DNA from: CALMEC01 sp964628685
GTDB taxonomy: Bacteria > Actinomycetota > Thermoleophilia > Miltoncostaeales > Miltoncostaeaceae
Reading direction: 5' to 3'
Length of the DNA: 64,000 nt
Assembly (NCBI GenBank): GCA_964628685.1
Contig: CAZVNM010000004.1
Span: 124,001-188,000 of the forward strand
The position numbers and the translations under genes were made by a program. Of this stretch, positions 1-8,918 are shown piece by piece; position 1 is the first letter of the stretch, and each line of letters begins with the position of its first letter. The notes below the pieces were generated by a model that made no database searches, had not been told where the DNA came from, and was given only the letters and a program-made list of their open reading frames with translations.

Positions 1-192
1 GGCGGCGACGCCATCACACATCGGGCATGACCCACATCACATGCGCGTCATGCGGGCGTCGGGTCCGGAGCACCCCGCGTGCGGGCACCGACGCCATCAC
101 ACATCCGGCGTGACCCACGTCACATGCGCGTCATGCGGCCCACGGGTCCGCAGCACCCCACGTGTCGACACCGACGCCATCACGTGTCCTCC
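1..192. repeat. 83-bp tandem repeat, about 2.2 copies, at the 3' end of dnaG
   Basis: Units begin at 7, 90 and 173, each with gacgccatcac, giving an exact 83 bp period; the third is cut short. Units one and two also share a cgtgacccac-like stretch, cacatgcgcgtcatgcg and gcaccccgcgtg. Inside unit one, GCATGAC and GTCATGC form a 7 bp inverted repeat. The third unit start runs into the dnaG stop codon at 180-182. No gene is visible in 1-179. The array may extend left of the window. Confidence 0.8.
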
Positions 193-1937
193 TCCATCGC
201 GCGGACGGCGGCGCGGACCCTGTTGAGCAGTCCGCGGATGCGCAGATAGGCGGCGTCGTCCCCGTGTTCGCGTGCATGCGCGGCGCGGCGTTCGAGCAGG
301 CGTTCCTGCAGACGGTAGGTCACCTCCTGCAGCTCCACCTCCCGCGGTGTGCGCGTCATCATGGCGCGCAGCTCGACGACGAGACCCTGGATGTCCTCGG
401 GCCATGCCTCGACGGGTGTGCCGGACCCGAGGGCGTCGAAGACCCGACGGTGGGCGGGCACGTCGAACGCCTCCGAGGTGAGCTGATCGCGTTGGGCGTC
501 GGCCTGCGGACCGAGTTGAAGGGCCATGGCGAGCCACCTGCGCTCCCGGATCTCGTCGACGCCGAGGCGTTCGACGATGGGTCGCGGCGCCGGCGTGACA
601 CCGCGCTCCGCCTCCGGTCCCTCCTGCCCGCGTGCCGCCTCCTCCAGGCGTCGCACCATCACCTGCGTCGCCCCGGCCGACACCTCCAGCCGGCTGGCCG
701 CGACGCGCAGTGCCTCGTCACGCTCGATGCCCTCCGGGAAACGCCCCAGGAGCGCGGCGATGTCGTCGAACGCCGCACCGCGCTCGACGGCGGAGGTGCC
801 CGCACGATCGGTGCGGGCGCGGACGAGGTACGAGAGCACCGGCTGCGGCGCGTGCACCGCCGTGCGCAGCACCTCCTGCCCATCGGGTGTCGCGGCCAGG
901 TCGCCGGGGTCGCTGCCCGCCGGAAGCGGCACGGCGGTGAGGCGCACCGTCACGCCCTGCGCGGCCTCGACGGATCGCCAGACCGCGTCCTGGCCGGCGC
1001 GATCGCCGTCGAAGCACAGGCGGACCTCGTCGGCGGTGCGCGCCAAGAGGCGCAGCTGTTCGGTGGTGAGCGCGGTGCCCATGCAGGCGACGGCGTTCTC
1101 GATGCCGATCTTGGCGAGGGCGAGGACGTCGGTATAGCCCTCGCAGACGCAGACCCACCCGGCCTTCGCCGCGCTGACGCGGGCGACGTCGAGGCCGAAC
1201 AGCAGGGTGCGTTTGCGAAACGCGCGGCCCTCCGGGCTGTTCACGTACTTCGCACGTTCGTTGGGGTCGAGCGTGCGCGCGCCGAAGCCCTGCACCTGTC
1301 CGCGGGCGCTCGTGATCGGGAACATGATTCGCGACGTGAAGAAGTCGTTCAGGCGGCCGGCACGGTCGCGCGCCAGGCCGGCGTCCAGCAGCTGCTGACG
1401 CCCGTATCCCTGTTTCTGGGCACGCGTGGCGAGGATCGAGCCGTGGCCGGGTGCGTAGCCGACCCCGTAGCGGCGGAGCAGATCCTCCTCGAACCCGCGC
1501 TCCTCGAGGTACCGGCGCGCACCGGCCGCCTCGTCCGACTTCCAGAGGTACGCGGCGTAGAAGTCCCGGGCACGCCCCAAGAGCTCGAGGCGGCTGCGGT
1601 TGGCCTCGCGTGCGGCCTCCTCGCGCGGTGAGACGTCCTTGTAGCGCAGCTCGACGCCGAAGCGCTCCGCCAGCGCCTCGACCGCCTCGCTGAAGCTTGC
1701 GATGCCCTCCCGCTCACGCATCCAGGTGATGGCGTCGCCCTTGGCCCCGCACCCGAAGCAGTAGTAGTTCTTGTGGTCCGGCAGGATCGTGAACGAGGGC
1801 GAGCGCTCATCGTGGAACGGGCAGCGTCCCCACCAGCGACCGCTGCGCCGCACCAGCTCGACACGTCCGCGCAGCAGGTCGACGAGGTCCACGGCGTTGC
1901 GGACCGCGTCGATGCTCTCGTCATCGATCAGGGGCAC
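180..1937 (-). CDS. dnaG: DNA primase DnaG
   Basis: Primase that lays the RNA primers for replication forks together with the replicative helicase. The 585 aa length is normal. An N-terminal CHC2 zinc finger is visible (C39, H42, C60, C63 in CPFHDE and CFGCG). The catalytic TOPRIM core follows, with EGYTD and the acidic DGD-RAGQ motif. The C-terminal third is the less conserved helicase-interaction region. Translation starts at a GTG at 1937, just before the conserved LIDDESIDAVRNAVDLVDLL segment. The gene stands alone between two tandem-repeat blocks; rpoD, a common downstream neighbour, would lie outside the window. Confidence 0.96.
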   Translation of the reverse strand: MPLIDDESIDAVRNAVDLVDLLRGRVELVRRSGRWWGRCPFHDERSPSFTILPDHKNYYCFGCGAKGDAITWMREREGIASFSEAVEALAERFGVELRYKDVSPREEAAREANRSRLELLGRARDFYAAYLWKSDEAAGARRYLEERGFEEDLLRRYGVGYAPGHGSILATRAQKQGYGRQQLLDAGLARDRAGRLNDFFTSRIMFPITSARGQVQGFGARTLDPNERAKYVNSPEGRAFRKRTLLFGLDVARVSAAKAGWVCVCEGYTDVLALAKIGIENAVACMGTALTTEQLRLLARTADEVRLCFDGDRAGQDAVWRSVEAAQGVTVRLTAVPLPAGSDPGDLAATPDGQEVLRTAVHAPQPVLSYLVRARTDRAGTSAVERGAAFDDIAALLGRFPEGIERDEALRVAASRLEVSAGATQVMVRRLEEAARGQEGPEAERGVTPAPRPIVERLGVDEIRERRWLAMALQLGPQADAQRDQLTSEAFDVPAHRRVFDALGSGTPVEAWPEDIQGLVVELRAMMTRTPREVELQEVTYRLQERLLERRAAHAREHGDDAAYLRIRGLLNRVRAAVRAMEEDT

Positions 1938-1969
1938 GGACGGAGTCTAGGCGGCCGGCTCGAGACGGT

Positions 1970-2330
1970 GGCCTGTGCCCGAGCCGCGAGCGCGCACCAC
2001 GTCCCCACCACCCCGCCGTCGTGAGCGTGGTCAGCGCGTCCACCCAATCGACCCAGAACCTGAGCCACGAACGCACACCACCTCCCCGCCACCCCGCCGT
2101 CTCGGGGTCGTAGCCGGCTCATCCACCCAATCGACCCCAGCGCCCGAGCCACGAACGCACACCACCTCCCCGCCACCCCGCCGTCTCGGAGTCGTGATCG
2201 GCTCGTCCACCCAATCGACCCAGCGCCCGAGCCACGAACGCACACCACGTCCCCGGCCACCCCGCCGTTTCGGGGTCGTGGCCGGCTCATCCACCCAATC
2301 GACCGTCGTTCACCGTTCAATTGGAAGGAA
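1970..2330. repeat. 83-84-bp tandem repeats upstream of dnaG
   Basis: The segment cacccaatcgaccc recurs at 2041, 2124, 2208 and 2292, i.e. every 83-84 bp. Between the copies lies a conserved stretch containing gagccacgaacgcacaccac and ccaccccgccgtctcgg. A partial, more diverged unit begins near 1970. The last unit is followed 23 bp later by GTTCAATTGG at 2315, a member of the palindrome family seen at 3.9, 30.8 and 52.5 kb. No gene is visible in 1938-2406. Confidence 0.85.
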
Positions 2331-2406
2331 GACGAAACACTCTTGACACGAAGGCGCGTGGAAGCGGCGTTGCCCTGTGACACCGATCGCGGGCAGGCTC
2401 TGGGGC

Positions 2407-3219
2407 ATGGGACGGCGACGCAGATCAACCCTCGGTCGACCTCGCGGCGGCGCGCACCGCGGGTCGGGCGGTGGATCCGACGCGGCCTCCGGCGACCGCG
2501 GGAGCGATCCGACGAACGGCGATCCCGGCGGCGCCGGCCGCCGACGTCGACCACGTGGTGAGACCGCGCCGCCGTGTGCCGTCTGCGGTGGCCATGACCG
2601 GGTGGCGCCGTTTCACATGACCCGGCGCGTCGTCGTCCAGCTCTGCGGCACCCACCGGATGGCCGAGTTCCTCGCGCGCGACGACGGATGGGAGTTCACG
2701 GACCGGCTGGAGGAGGCCTGGCGCTCGCATGGCGTGGCGGGGACCGCACGGATGGCCGCACTCGCCGCGCACCGGCGTGCGCACGGGCCGCGTCCCGACC
2801 GCTCGCACTGCCCGGGCAGCTACAGCTGGCCGCTCCTTCGGCTGGAGGCCGAACGACGATACGAGACCGGTGAGGCTCCCGACCTCGTCATCGCGGATCT
2901 GCGCGGCCGCCACGGTGACGGTCACGCGACGGTCCCGTCGGTGCAGACGATGCGACGCTGGTTCCGCGAACGCCGCTGGCTCGACCGACCGCCGACCCCG
3001 GCGAGCGGGACCGACGAAGCGTCACCGGACGACGACGATGAGGACCGCGGGGGCGGGTGGTACACACGCACCGGCAAGCCACCCCATCCCCTGCGTCACC
3101 TCGCACTGCCCGGGATGCGCATGGAGCTCTTTCCGGCGCTCGACGTCCATCTGTTCGACATGTCCCGGACTGGGCCAGCCGAGGACGACTTCGGCGACCG
3201 GTGGATCCACGGCCCCTGA
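2407..3219 (+). CDS. Uncharacterised protein with Zn-ribbon-like and HTH-like segments
   Basis: A 270 aa protein that I cannot assign to a named family. After a basic, low-complexity N-terminus (about 55 residues) comes a CAVCGGHD segment and later a CGTHR, a C-x2-C...C-x2-H spacing that could bind zinc. The middle (SYSWPLLRLEAERR, then SVQTMRRWFRERRWLDR) looks like a helix-turn-helix, and a run of acidic residues (DDDDEDR) follows. A regulatory or DNA-binding role is only a guess. The ATG at 2407 is chosen because the upstream in-frame extension is short and weak; GTG at 2377 is an alternative. It lies between the dnaG repeats and a membrane-protein gene on the other strand. Confidence 0.6.
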   Translation: MGRRRRSTLGRPRGGAHRGSGGGSDAASGDRGSDPTNGDPGGAGRRRRPRGETAPPCAVCGGHDRVAPFHMTRRVVVQLCGTHRMAEFLARDDGWEFTDRLEEAWRSHGVAGTARMAALAAHRRAHGPRPDRSHCPGSYSWPLLRLEAERRYETGEAPDLVIADLRGRHGDGHATVPSVQTMRRWFRERRWLDRPPTPASGTDEASPDDDDEDRGGGWYTRTGKPPHPLRHLALPGMRMELFPALDVHLFDMSRTGPAEDDFGDRWIHGP

Positions 3220-3337
3220 CCGCACCGGTCGGGAACGCCGACGAACCCCGGCCGCCGACGCTGACCGCACAACGCGGTGCCGGCGGCCGCCCGTTGTCGA
3301 ATGTCGGCGGCGGCCCGTGCCACCACCCGAGCCGGGG

Positions 3338-3817
3338 TCAGGGGATGAGTGTCGCGGCGACCGCGAGCGCGGCCAGGGTGAGGAGCAGGATCACGCCGTC
3401 GAGCATGCCGCCGATGGCCTTCAGCTTCTTAGCGCGTGCCTCGTCTCCCGCCTGCTCGGCGCGATGCACGGCGGGCCCCTGCCACATAGCGTGGATGACG
3501 ACCACGACCCCCGCCAGGATCAGCAAGATGAGCTTCGTGAGGATCTTCTGGCCATACGCGGTCTCTGTGATCTGCGACATCTTGATGTTGCGGTGGGACA
3601 TGAGCCCGAAGCCGGTCACGAAGATGACGAGCCACGCGACCCCGCCGAGGATGCCGAATCGCCGGGCGACGTTCCGAATGAGCGCCCGGGAACCCTCCGG
3701 ACCACCCGTTGCGCGGGCCACCGGCACGGCGACCGCACCGAGGAACACCATGCCGCCAATCCAGAAGGTGACGGCGAAGAGATGAAGGAATCGAACGAAG
3801 GTCATGGCGGCCATCAT
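3338..3817 (-). CDS. Small integral membrane protein, CopD-like
   Basis: About 159 aa with four hydrophobic segments. The first is FVRFLHLFAVTFWIGGMVFL; the rest include GVAWLVIFVTGFGLM, a segment ending VVVIHAMW and a C-terminal VILLLTLAALAVAATLIP. The WIGG and H(A)MW pattern resembles CopD/DUF-type heme- or copper-associated membrane proteins, but no function can be assigned. Three closely spaced ATGs (3817, 3814, 3805) are possible starts and none has a clear Shine-Dalgarno sequence. The promoter side abuts the phased palindrome block that begins at 3891, so that block could regulate this gene. Confidence 0.65.
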   Translation of the reverse strand: MMAAMTFVRFLHLFAVTFWIGGMVFLGAVAVPVARATGGPEGSRALIRNVARRFGILGGVAWLVIFVTGFGLMSHRNIKMSQITETAYGQKILTKLILLILAGVVVVIHAMWQGPAVHRAEQAGDEARAKKLKAIGGMLDGVILLLTLAALAVAATLIP

Positions 3818-3890
3818 GGCAAAGAGGTCTCGCGACAAGCCGCGTCGATTGTCCCTCCTCCCCCTCCGGTGCAATCGTGCGGCGACCTTC

Positions 3891-4476
3891 GTTCAATTGG
3901 ACATCAATCACCGTTCAATTGAACACACGGGACGGGTTCGAGCACGCCCGCGATCAAAGAACGGGCGCGGAGTTCATCGAAACGTCGGTCAGCGTTCAAC
4001 TGAACGGTCGGGCACGTCGCGGCATCCGCCCGCCGGCCCGCTGAACCCTGGACCACGGGTTCGCCACGCTCATCAGACCCCGCCGCTCGATTGAACCCCA
4101 CTCACCCTTCAATTGAACGGTCAGGCACGTCGCGGCGCCGGCCCGCTGAACCCTGGACCAGGGGTTCGCCACGCTCATCGGACCCCGCCGCTCAAACGAA
4201 CCCGGTCACCGTTCAATCGGACATCGGTCACCGTTCAAATGAAACGGTCAGGCACGTCGCGGCGCCGGCCCGCTGAACCCTGGACCAGGGGTTCGCCACG
4301 CTCATCGGACCCCGCCGCTCAAACGAACCCGGTCACCGTTCAGTCGGACATCGGTCACCGTTCAATTGAACGGTCAGACGCGTCGCGGCGTCGGCCCCAC
4401 TGAGCCCGTGGACCACGGGTTCCGGGCTCATCGGACCGCCTCGTTCGATTCAGGTCCCACGAACCTTCAATTGAAC
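3891..4476. repeat. Phased GTTCAATTGAAC palindrome block
   Basis: Copies or near-copies of the 12 bp dyad GTTCAATTGAAC start at 3891, 3913, 3972, 3994, 4085, 4107, 4190, 4211, 4233, 4317, 4338, 4360, 4443 and 4465. Within a group the spacing is 21-22 bp; four of the gaps between groups are 83-91 bp, the first is 59 bp. The spacer is itself repeated (ggtcaggcacgtcgcggc, then gctgaaccctggaccagg with an imperfect hairpin). The block fills the space between the membrane-protein gene and the 3' end of the endonuclease III gene; no gene is seen in it. Confidence 0.85.
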
Positions 4477-4499
4477 GGTGACGTCGACCCGGCCGAGGG

Positions 4500-5142
4500 T
4501 CAGACGCGCGACGACGGACAGAAGTCCGCCAGCACACACTCCTCGCACCGCGGACGCCGCGCCAGACACACCGCCCGCCCGTGATAGATCATCCGCATCG
4601 TCGTGTCCGACCAGACGCGTCGCGGCCAAATGGCCATCAGGTCCCGCTCCACCCGCACCGGGTCGTCGTGCTCGGTGAGTCCCAGACGCCGCGACACGCG
4701 CAGCACATGCGTGTCGACCACGACCCCCCGGCACGCCGAACCAGTGCCCCAGGATGACGTTGGCCGTCTTGCGACCCACCCCCGGCAGCGCGGTCAGCTC
4801 CTTCATGGTGGCGGGGATCTCACCGTCGTGACGCTCGACCACCGCCTGCGCCATTCCGATCAGCGACTTCGCCTTCGCCCGGAAGAACCCGGTGGAGTGG
4901 ATGAGCTCCTCGACCTCGAGCGGATCGGCGCCGGCCATGGCCGCCGCATCGGGAAACCGCGCGAAGAGCGCCGGCGTGACCTGGTTGACGCGTGCGTCGG
5001 TCGTCTGTGCCGACATGATGACGGCGGCCAGGAGCTGGAACGGACTGCCGTGGTCGAGCGGGATGACGATCTCGGGATACTCGAGCGCGAGACGCTCGAC
5101 GGTCAGGCGGCCCCGCCCCTTCGGTGACCTCGGTCGTCCCAT
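4500..5142 (-). pseudogene. nth: Endonuclease III, interrupted by a frameshift
   Basis: Base-excision-repair glycosylase/AP lyase for oxidised pyrimidines. The first frame (from ATG 5142) covers the HhH motif LPGVGRKTANVIL, with the catalytic Lys, and reaches GHWFGVPG. The remainder, starting VDTHVLRVSRRLG with the catalytic Asp and ending in the 4Fe-4S motif C-x6-C-x2-C-x5-C, lies in another frame ending at 4500. The break falls at a run of six C (plus strand 4724-4729); removing one base restores a normal ~213 aa protein. It is either a real null or phase-variable allele, or a sequencing indel. Without correction the lysine and aspartate of the active site are on separate polypeptides. Confidence 0.85.
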
Positions 5143-5227
5143 CCGGTCAGCCTACGCGCCGACCGTCGATCGGCGTCGCACAACCGGCGCCGAGGCCCCG
5201 CGGATGAGCGGCGCCTAGGATGCCCCG

Positions 5228-6376
5228 GTGCCCGACTTCGACGTGATCGTGATCGGCGCCGGCCCGGCCGGCTCCACCGCCGCCTACCGCCTGGCCCGAA
5301 AGGGGGCGCGGGTCGCCCTGCTCGACCGGGCGAGCTTCCCGCGCGACAAGCCCTGCGGCGGGGGCATCACGCTGCGCGGCCTGCATCACCTGCCCATCGA
5401 CGTGACACCGGTCGTGGAGGACCGCATCCACACGGCCGAGCTCGGCTTCGGCTACTCCGACCGCTTCGTCCGGACGTCGGAGGAGCCGGTCGTCTACATG
5501 ACCCAGCGCCGCCGTCTCGACGAGCATCTGGCGTCCACGGCCGCCGACGCCGGCGCCGACTTCCGCGACGGTGTGCGGGTGCGCACCATCGCGATGGACG
5601 CGACGGGTGGTGTGGTCAGCACCGACACCGATCGTCTGACCGCATCGGTCGTCATCGGGGCCGACGGCTGCAACGGCGTGAGCGCCAAGCAGCTGGGCCT
5701 CGGCGCGGGGGTCACCTACGGCGTGGCGTACGAGGGCAACGTCGGCTGGGACGTCCTCGACGAGTCGCACTGGCGCGGGCGTCTGCTGCTCGAGTTCGCG
5801 ACGGTCCCCGGCGGGTACGCCTGGATCTTCCCCAAGGGCGACCACGCCAACGTCGGGGTCGGCGGCTGGGGCCGCGAGGGCGGCAACCTGAAGGCCCACC
5901 TGGCGCGTCTGTGCAGCCAGTACGACGTGCCGTCCGACCGGGTGACGAGCGCCCGCGGCTATCGTCTGCCACTGCGCGACCCCGCCGCCCCGATCGCCTC
6001 CGCCCGGGCGCTCGTCGTCGGTGACGCCGCCGGCCTGGTCGACCCCATGTCCGGGGACGGGATGTTCGAGGCCTTCCTCTCCTCCCGCGTCGCGGCCGGG
6101 GCGGTCGCCGACCTGCTGGACGGCCGGGCGCACGACCTCCTGCCGTACCAGGCCGCCGTCAACGGGCAGCTGAACCGCCACCGCGCCATCTCATGGGCCG
6201 GCAAGCTCCTTTTCGACGGCACACCGCGACTCGCCGGCCGCGTCGCCCGCTCCCGCTTCCTGTGGCCGCGCGTCGTCCGGCGCATCCGCGGCGACGGCTA
6301 TCGCGGCCTGCACGAGCCCGGTTCCCCGTGGGCCGAGGCCCTCGCGCGCCGCATCTACCGACCGCACCGCGGCTGA
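5228..6376 (+). CDS. Geranylgeranyl reductase family FAD-dependent oxidoreductase
   Basis: A 382 aa flavoprotein. It opens with the Rossmann dinucleotide motif VIGAGPAGSTAAYRLA (residues ~8-23). The family signature FPRDKPCGGG follows, then the second FAD motif VVGDAAGLVDPMSGDGMFEAF near residue 270. Such enzymes saturate isoprenoid chains (menaquinone tails, polyprenyl lipids) or act as related monooxygenase-like enzymes; the exact substrate cannot be told. Translation starts at GTG 5228 directly before PDFDVIVIG. The gene ends 3 bp before the stop of the convergent methylase gene. Confidence 0.88.
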   Translation: MPDFDVIVIGAGPAGSTAAYRLARKGARVALLDRASFPRDKPCGGGITLRGLHHLPIDVTPVVEDRIHTAELGFGYSDRFVRTSEEPVVYMTQRRRLDEHLASTAADAGADFRDGVRVRTIAMDATGGVVSTDTDRLTASVVIGADGCNGVSAKQLGLGAGVTYGVAYEGNVGWDVLDESHWRGRLLLEFATVPGGYAWIFPKGDHANVGVGGWGREGGNLKAHLARLCSQYDVPSDRVTSARGYRLPLRDPAAPIASARALVVGDAAGLVDPMSGDGMFEAFLSSRVAAGAVADLLDGRAHDLLPYQAAVNGQLNRHRAISWAGKLLFDGTPRLAGRVARSRFLWPRVVRRIRGDGYRGLHEPGSPWAEALARRIYRPHRG

Positions 6377-6379
6377 CCC

Positions 6380-8425
6380 TCAGCCCGGCGCGACCGGGCG
6401 GACCCACCCGTCGTCGACGGTGACGATCGGGCGCCGGCGAAACCGGCGGGCGTGGTAGGTGACGAACGAACGCACGATCCACGTACGGGCACCGTCCACC
6501 ACATCGGCGGGCGCCGACGCCGTGATCATGCAGTCGGCCACCGCATCGGCGAGCCGACCGATCCGCATTCGGACGGGTCGCACCACCCCGCCGTCCGTCG
6601 GCCAGCGCATCCCGAGCACCCGCAGGGCGGCGACCATCATGTGGTCCTCCGCCGTCGACCCCTGCCGTCGCGGAACGGGGGCCGGCGCCATGGCCTCCCA
6701 GTCGGCGACCGAAATCGCCAGATGGACGCGAAGCCGCGCATCCACCAGCGCCTCGCAGGACGCGATCCGCTCGGCCAGGTCGTCGGGTTGCCAGGGTGCC
6801 GGCACGTGGGTGAAAACGTCGGCGCTCGGATCGCGCCGAAGCGCCTCGGCACGAAGGTCGCAGAGCGCGCGCACGGCGGCCGTCAGATCGTCGGACGGCA
6901 TCGCGGCGCCCAGCGGGATACGGGCCGCATAGCCCGGATTGAAGTTGAGGCCGCTCGTGAGCGTGCGAAGCCAGGCGGTGCCGAGACGGGAGTTGAACAG
7001 GGCGAGCACCTCCGCAAGGCGCCGCTCCCCCTCCCCGTCCCGCGGGACGAGCGTGACCACACCGGCCAGGGCCGCCGCCCCGGGGTCGGTCAGGCGGGCG
7101 CAGAGGAACCCGCCCGCCACGCGTGGATACTCAAGCGCACCCACCCGTCCCGGCTGTCCCCAGACGGCCTCGCCGCGGATGCGCAGCCGCGTCGCCGACA
7201 CCCACCCGTCGCGCCCCTGACCGCCCGACAGCCGCGCCCAGCCGGCGTCGGCATCGCCCAGCTCCCACCAGTGCCGCACATCACGGGCGTTGTCACCGGT
7301 CCAGACGCCGTCGAACGACGTGAAGTGATCACCCACCGTCGGCCGCGGGTCGCCGCCCAACATCACCGTCGCCGGGATCGACGGTGCGAACGGAACGCTC
7401 CCGCCGATCGGCCGCGCCACGCCGCGCCCGACCGTGACGAGCGGCGCATCCACACCGCGCACACCCGCCCGGGGGGCCAGCACCGGCCACCCGTCCGACG
7501 GTCCACCGCGCTCGAGCACGCTCATCGCACAGAAGACAAGCGGCGCCTGCGCGAACACGCCCTGCCCCATGCGAACGACCACCCGCGGCCCACCGTCGGC
7601 GAGCACGTCCCGACGCAGGTCGTCCGCGCCACGGTCGTTGAGCCATCCGGCCGGCGTGATGGTGCCGCATCGCCCCGTCGCCGCGGTCATCGTCCAGCAG
7701 CGCCGCTGCACCGCCACGGCCAGGTCGCTCACCGCGCCGGCGCCCGCGTCGCGAAGCCGCTCCCGCAGATCGGGGGCGAGCAAGCGGGACCCCACCCACG
7801 GCGGGTTGGTCACCACCACGTCCCACCGGCGATCGTCCCAGACATCCGGCGCGAGGCTTCCCAGCGGACCGTCCAGCACGCGCACGCACCCGGTCGCCGC
7901 TGCGGGCACGAGCCCCCGCAGCTCACGCCGCGCGATCGCCACCGCCTCCGCATCCAGGTCGCCACCCCACACGCACGGTGCGACGACCCGCGCGATGTCC
8001 GCGTCGGACATGCGCACACCCGCCATGCGCGCCTCGTCGTGCGCCATCTGCAGGAGCATCCGCGCCGCCTCCAGAAGGAACCCGCCGGCCCCGCAGCACG
8101 GATCCACCACACGCAGCGTCGCCACCGGACGGGGTGGGCGCGCGGGGCCGACGGCCTCGGGGACGATCCGCGTCCAACGGGCCCGCAGCGGCGATCCCGG
8201 GTGCATGGCCAGCCACATCGCCCCGAGCGTGTTCTGCAGCAGGAACTCGACGATGGGCCCGGGTGTGTAGACGCGGGTGGCGGCGACGAGGTCGTCGGCG
8301 CCGATGCGCCCACCGTCGCGTGCCCGGGCGAACGCCGCGTCCTTGTCCGGCAGGTGGAAGTCCTCGTGGAACCACCCCTCGCCCGCCGGCACCCGCCCCA
8401 GCTGGCCGCGCCGCACCGCGGCCAA
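6380..8425 (-). CDS. N6-adenine DNA methyltransferase (Eco57I/PglX-like)
   Basis: About 681 aa. The segment VYTPGPIVEFLLQNTLG precedes the SAM-binding motif DPCCGAGGF (residues ~109-117) and the adenine-specific catalytic motif NPPW (~207-210). That order is shared with type IIG/Eco57I-like and BREX PglX methylases, but it is far shorter than full PglX (about 1200 aa). No restriction, helicase or BREX gene is nearby, so it looks solitary. The only usual start codon in the open frame is TTG at 8425. Convincing coding-like sequence (DRRALRRSIAVARRDALAAG) continues upstream to the gcvH stop without ATG/GTG/TTG, so the N-terminus may be misplaced or truncated. Confidence 0.8.
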   Translation of the reverse strand: MAAVRRGQLGRVPAGEGWFHEDFHLPDKDAAFARARDGGRIGADDLVAATRVYTPGPIVEFLLQNTLGAMWLAMHPGSPLRARWTRIVPEAVGPARPPRPVATLRVVDPCCGAGGFLLEAARMLLQMAHDEARMAGVRMSDADIARVVAPCVWGGDLDAEAVAIARRELRGLVPAAATGCVRVLDGPLGSLAPDVWDDRRWDVVVTNPPWVGSRLLAPDLRERLRDAGAGAVSDLAVAVQRRCWTMTAATGRCGTITPAGWLNDRGADDLRRDVLADGGPRVVVRMGQGVFAQAPLVFCAMSVLERGGPSDGWPVLAPRAGVRGVDAPLVTVGRGVARPIGGSVPFAPSIPATVMLGGDPRPTVGDHFTSFDGVWTGDNARDVRHWWELGDADAGWARLSGGQGRDGWVSATRLRIRGEAVWGQPGRVGALEYPRVAGGFLCARLTDPGAAALAGVVTLVPRDGEGERRLAEVLALFNSRLGTAWLRTLTSGLNFNPGYAARIPLGAAMPSDDLTAAVRALCDLRAEALRRDPSADVFTHVPAPWQPDDLAERIASCEALVDARLRVHLAISVADWEAMAPAPVPRRQGSTAEDHMMVAALRVLGMRWPTDGGVVRPVRMRIGRLADAVADCMITASAPADVVDGARTWIVRSFVTYHARRFRRRPIVTVDDGWVRPVAPG

Positions 8426-8525
8426 GACCGCGGCGCGTGCCTCGGCGAGGTCCGCACCGGCCGCCAGCGCGTCGCGGCGGGCGACCGCGATCGACCGTCG
8501 CAGTGCGCGACGGTCGATGGGTGGA

Positions 8526-8918
8526 TCAGAGTCCGGCGATGTAGGCCCGGTAGGCGTCTGCGTCCATCAGCCCCTCCAGCTCGGAGGGCTCGGTGAGGCG
8601 CACCCGGATGAGCCAGCCGTCACCGTAGGGGTCGGAGTTGACCGACTCCGGCGTCTCCTGCATGCCCTCGTTGACCGCGACGACCTCGCCGCTGGCCGGG
8701 GCGATGATGTCGGAGACGGCCTTGACCGATTCCAGCTCGCCGTAGCTTTCGTCCTTGACGATCGCGGCCCCCACCTCGGGCGGGTCGAAGTACACGACCT
8801 CACCGAGGGCGTCCTGTGCATACCAGGTGATGCCGAAGACGGCCTCGTCACCGTCGACGCGCACCCAGTCGTGCTCCTGGTGGTACCGCAGCTCACCGGG
8901 ATAGGTCTCGTCGGACAT
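8526..8918 (-). CDS. gcvH: Glycine cleavage system H protein
   Basis: A 130 aa lipoyl carrier that shuttles the aminomethyl group between the P, T and L proteins of glycine cleavage. The lipoylated lysine lies in the conserved ELESVKAVSDI segment (K66). The family ending (ESVNSDPYGDGWLIRVRL) is present. The ATG at 8918 shares one base with the gcvT stop (TGATG), so the two are translationally coupled and transcribed gcvT-gcvH. The P-protein and L-protein genes are not in this window. Confidence 0.96.
   Translation of the reverse strand: MSDETYPGELRYHQEHDWVRVDGDEAVFGITWYAQDALGEVVYFDPPEVGAAIVKDESYGELESVKAVSDIIAPASGEVVAVNEGMQETPESVNSDPYGDGWLIRVRLTEPSELEGLMDADAYRAYIAGL

Noticed and set aside
162..1631. 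Long open frame opposite dnaG
   Set aside because: Antisense shadow of a real gene in GC-rich DNA; its composition (Arg, Gly, Ala, His runs) has no family motifs.
3891..4476. LexA boxes
   Set aside because: The dyad is GTTC-N4-GAAC, the reverse order of the LexA box GAAC-N4-GTTC, so these are not SOS sites.
4724..4729. Programmed ribosomal frameshift in nth
   Set aside because: The C-run resembles a slippery site, but no stimulatory structure was found and other nth genes do not use frameshifting. An indel or mutation is simpler.
6452..8596. 714-codon plus-strand frame opposite the methylase
   Set aside because: Full overlap with a gene having clear catalytic motifs; the translation is low-complexity His/Arg/Pro without domains.
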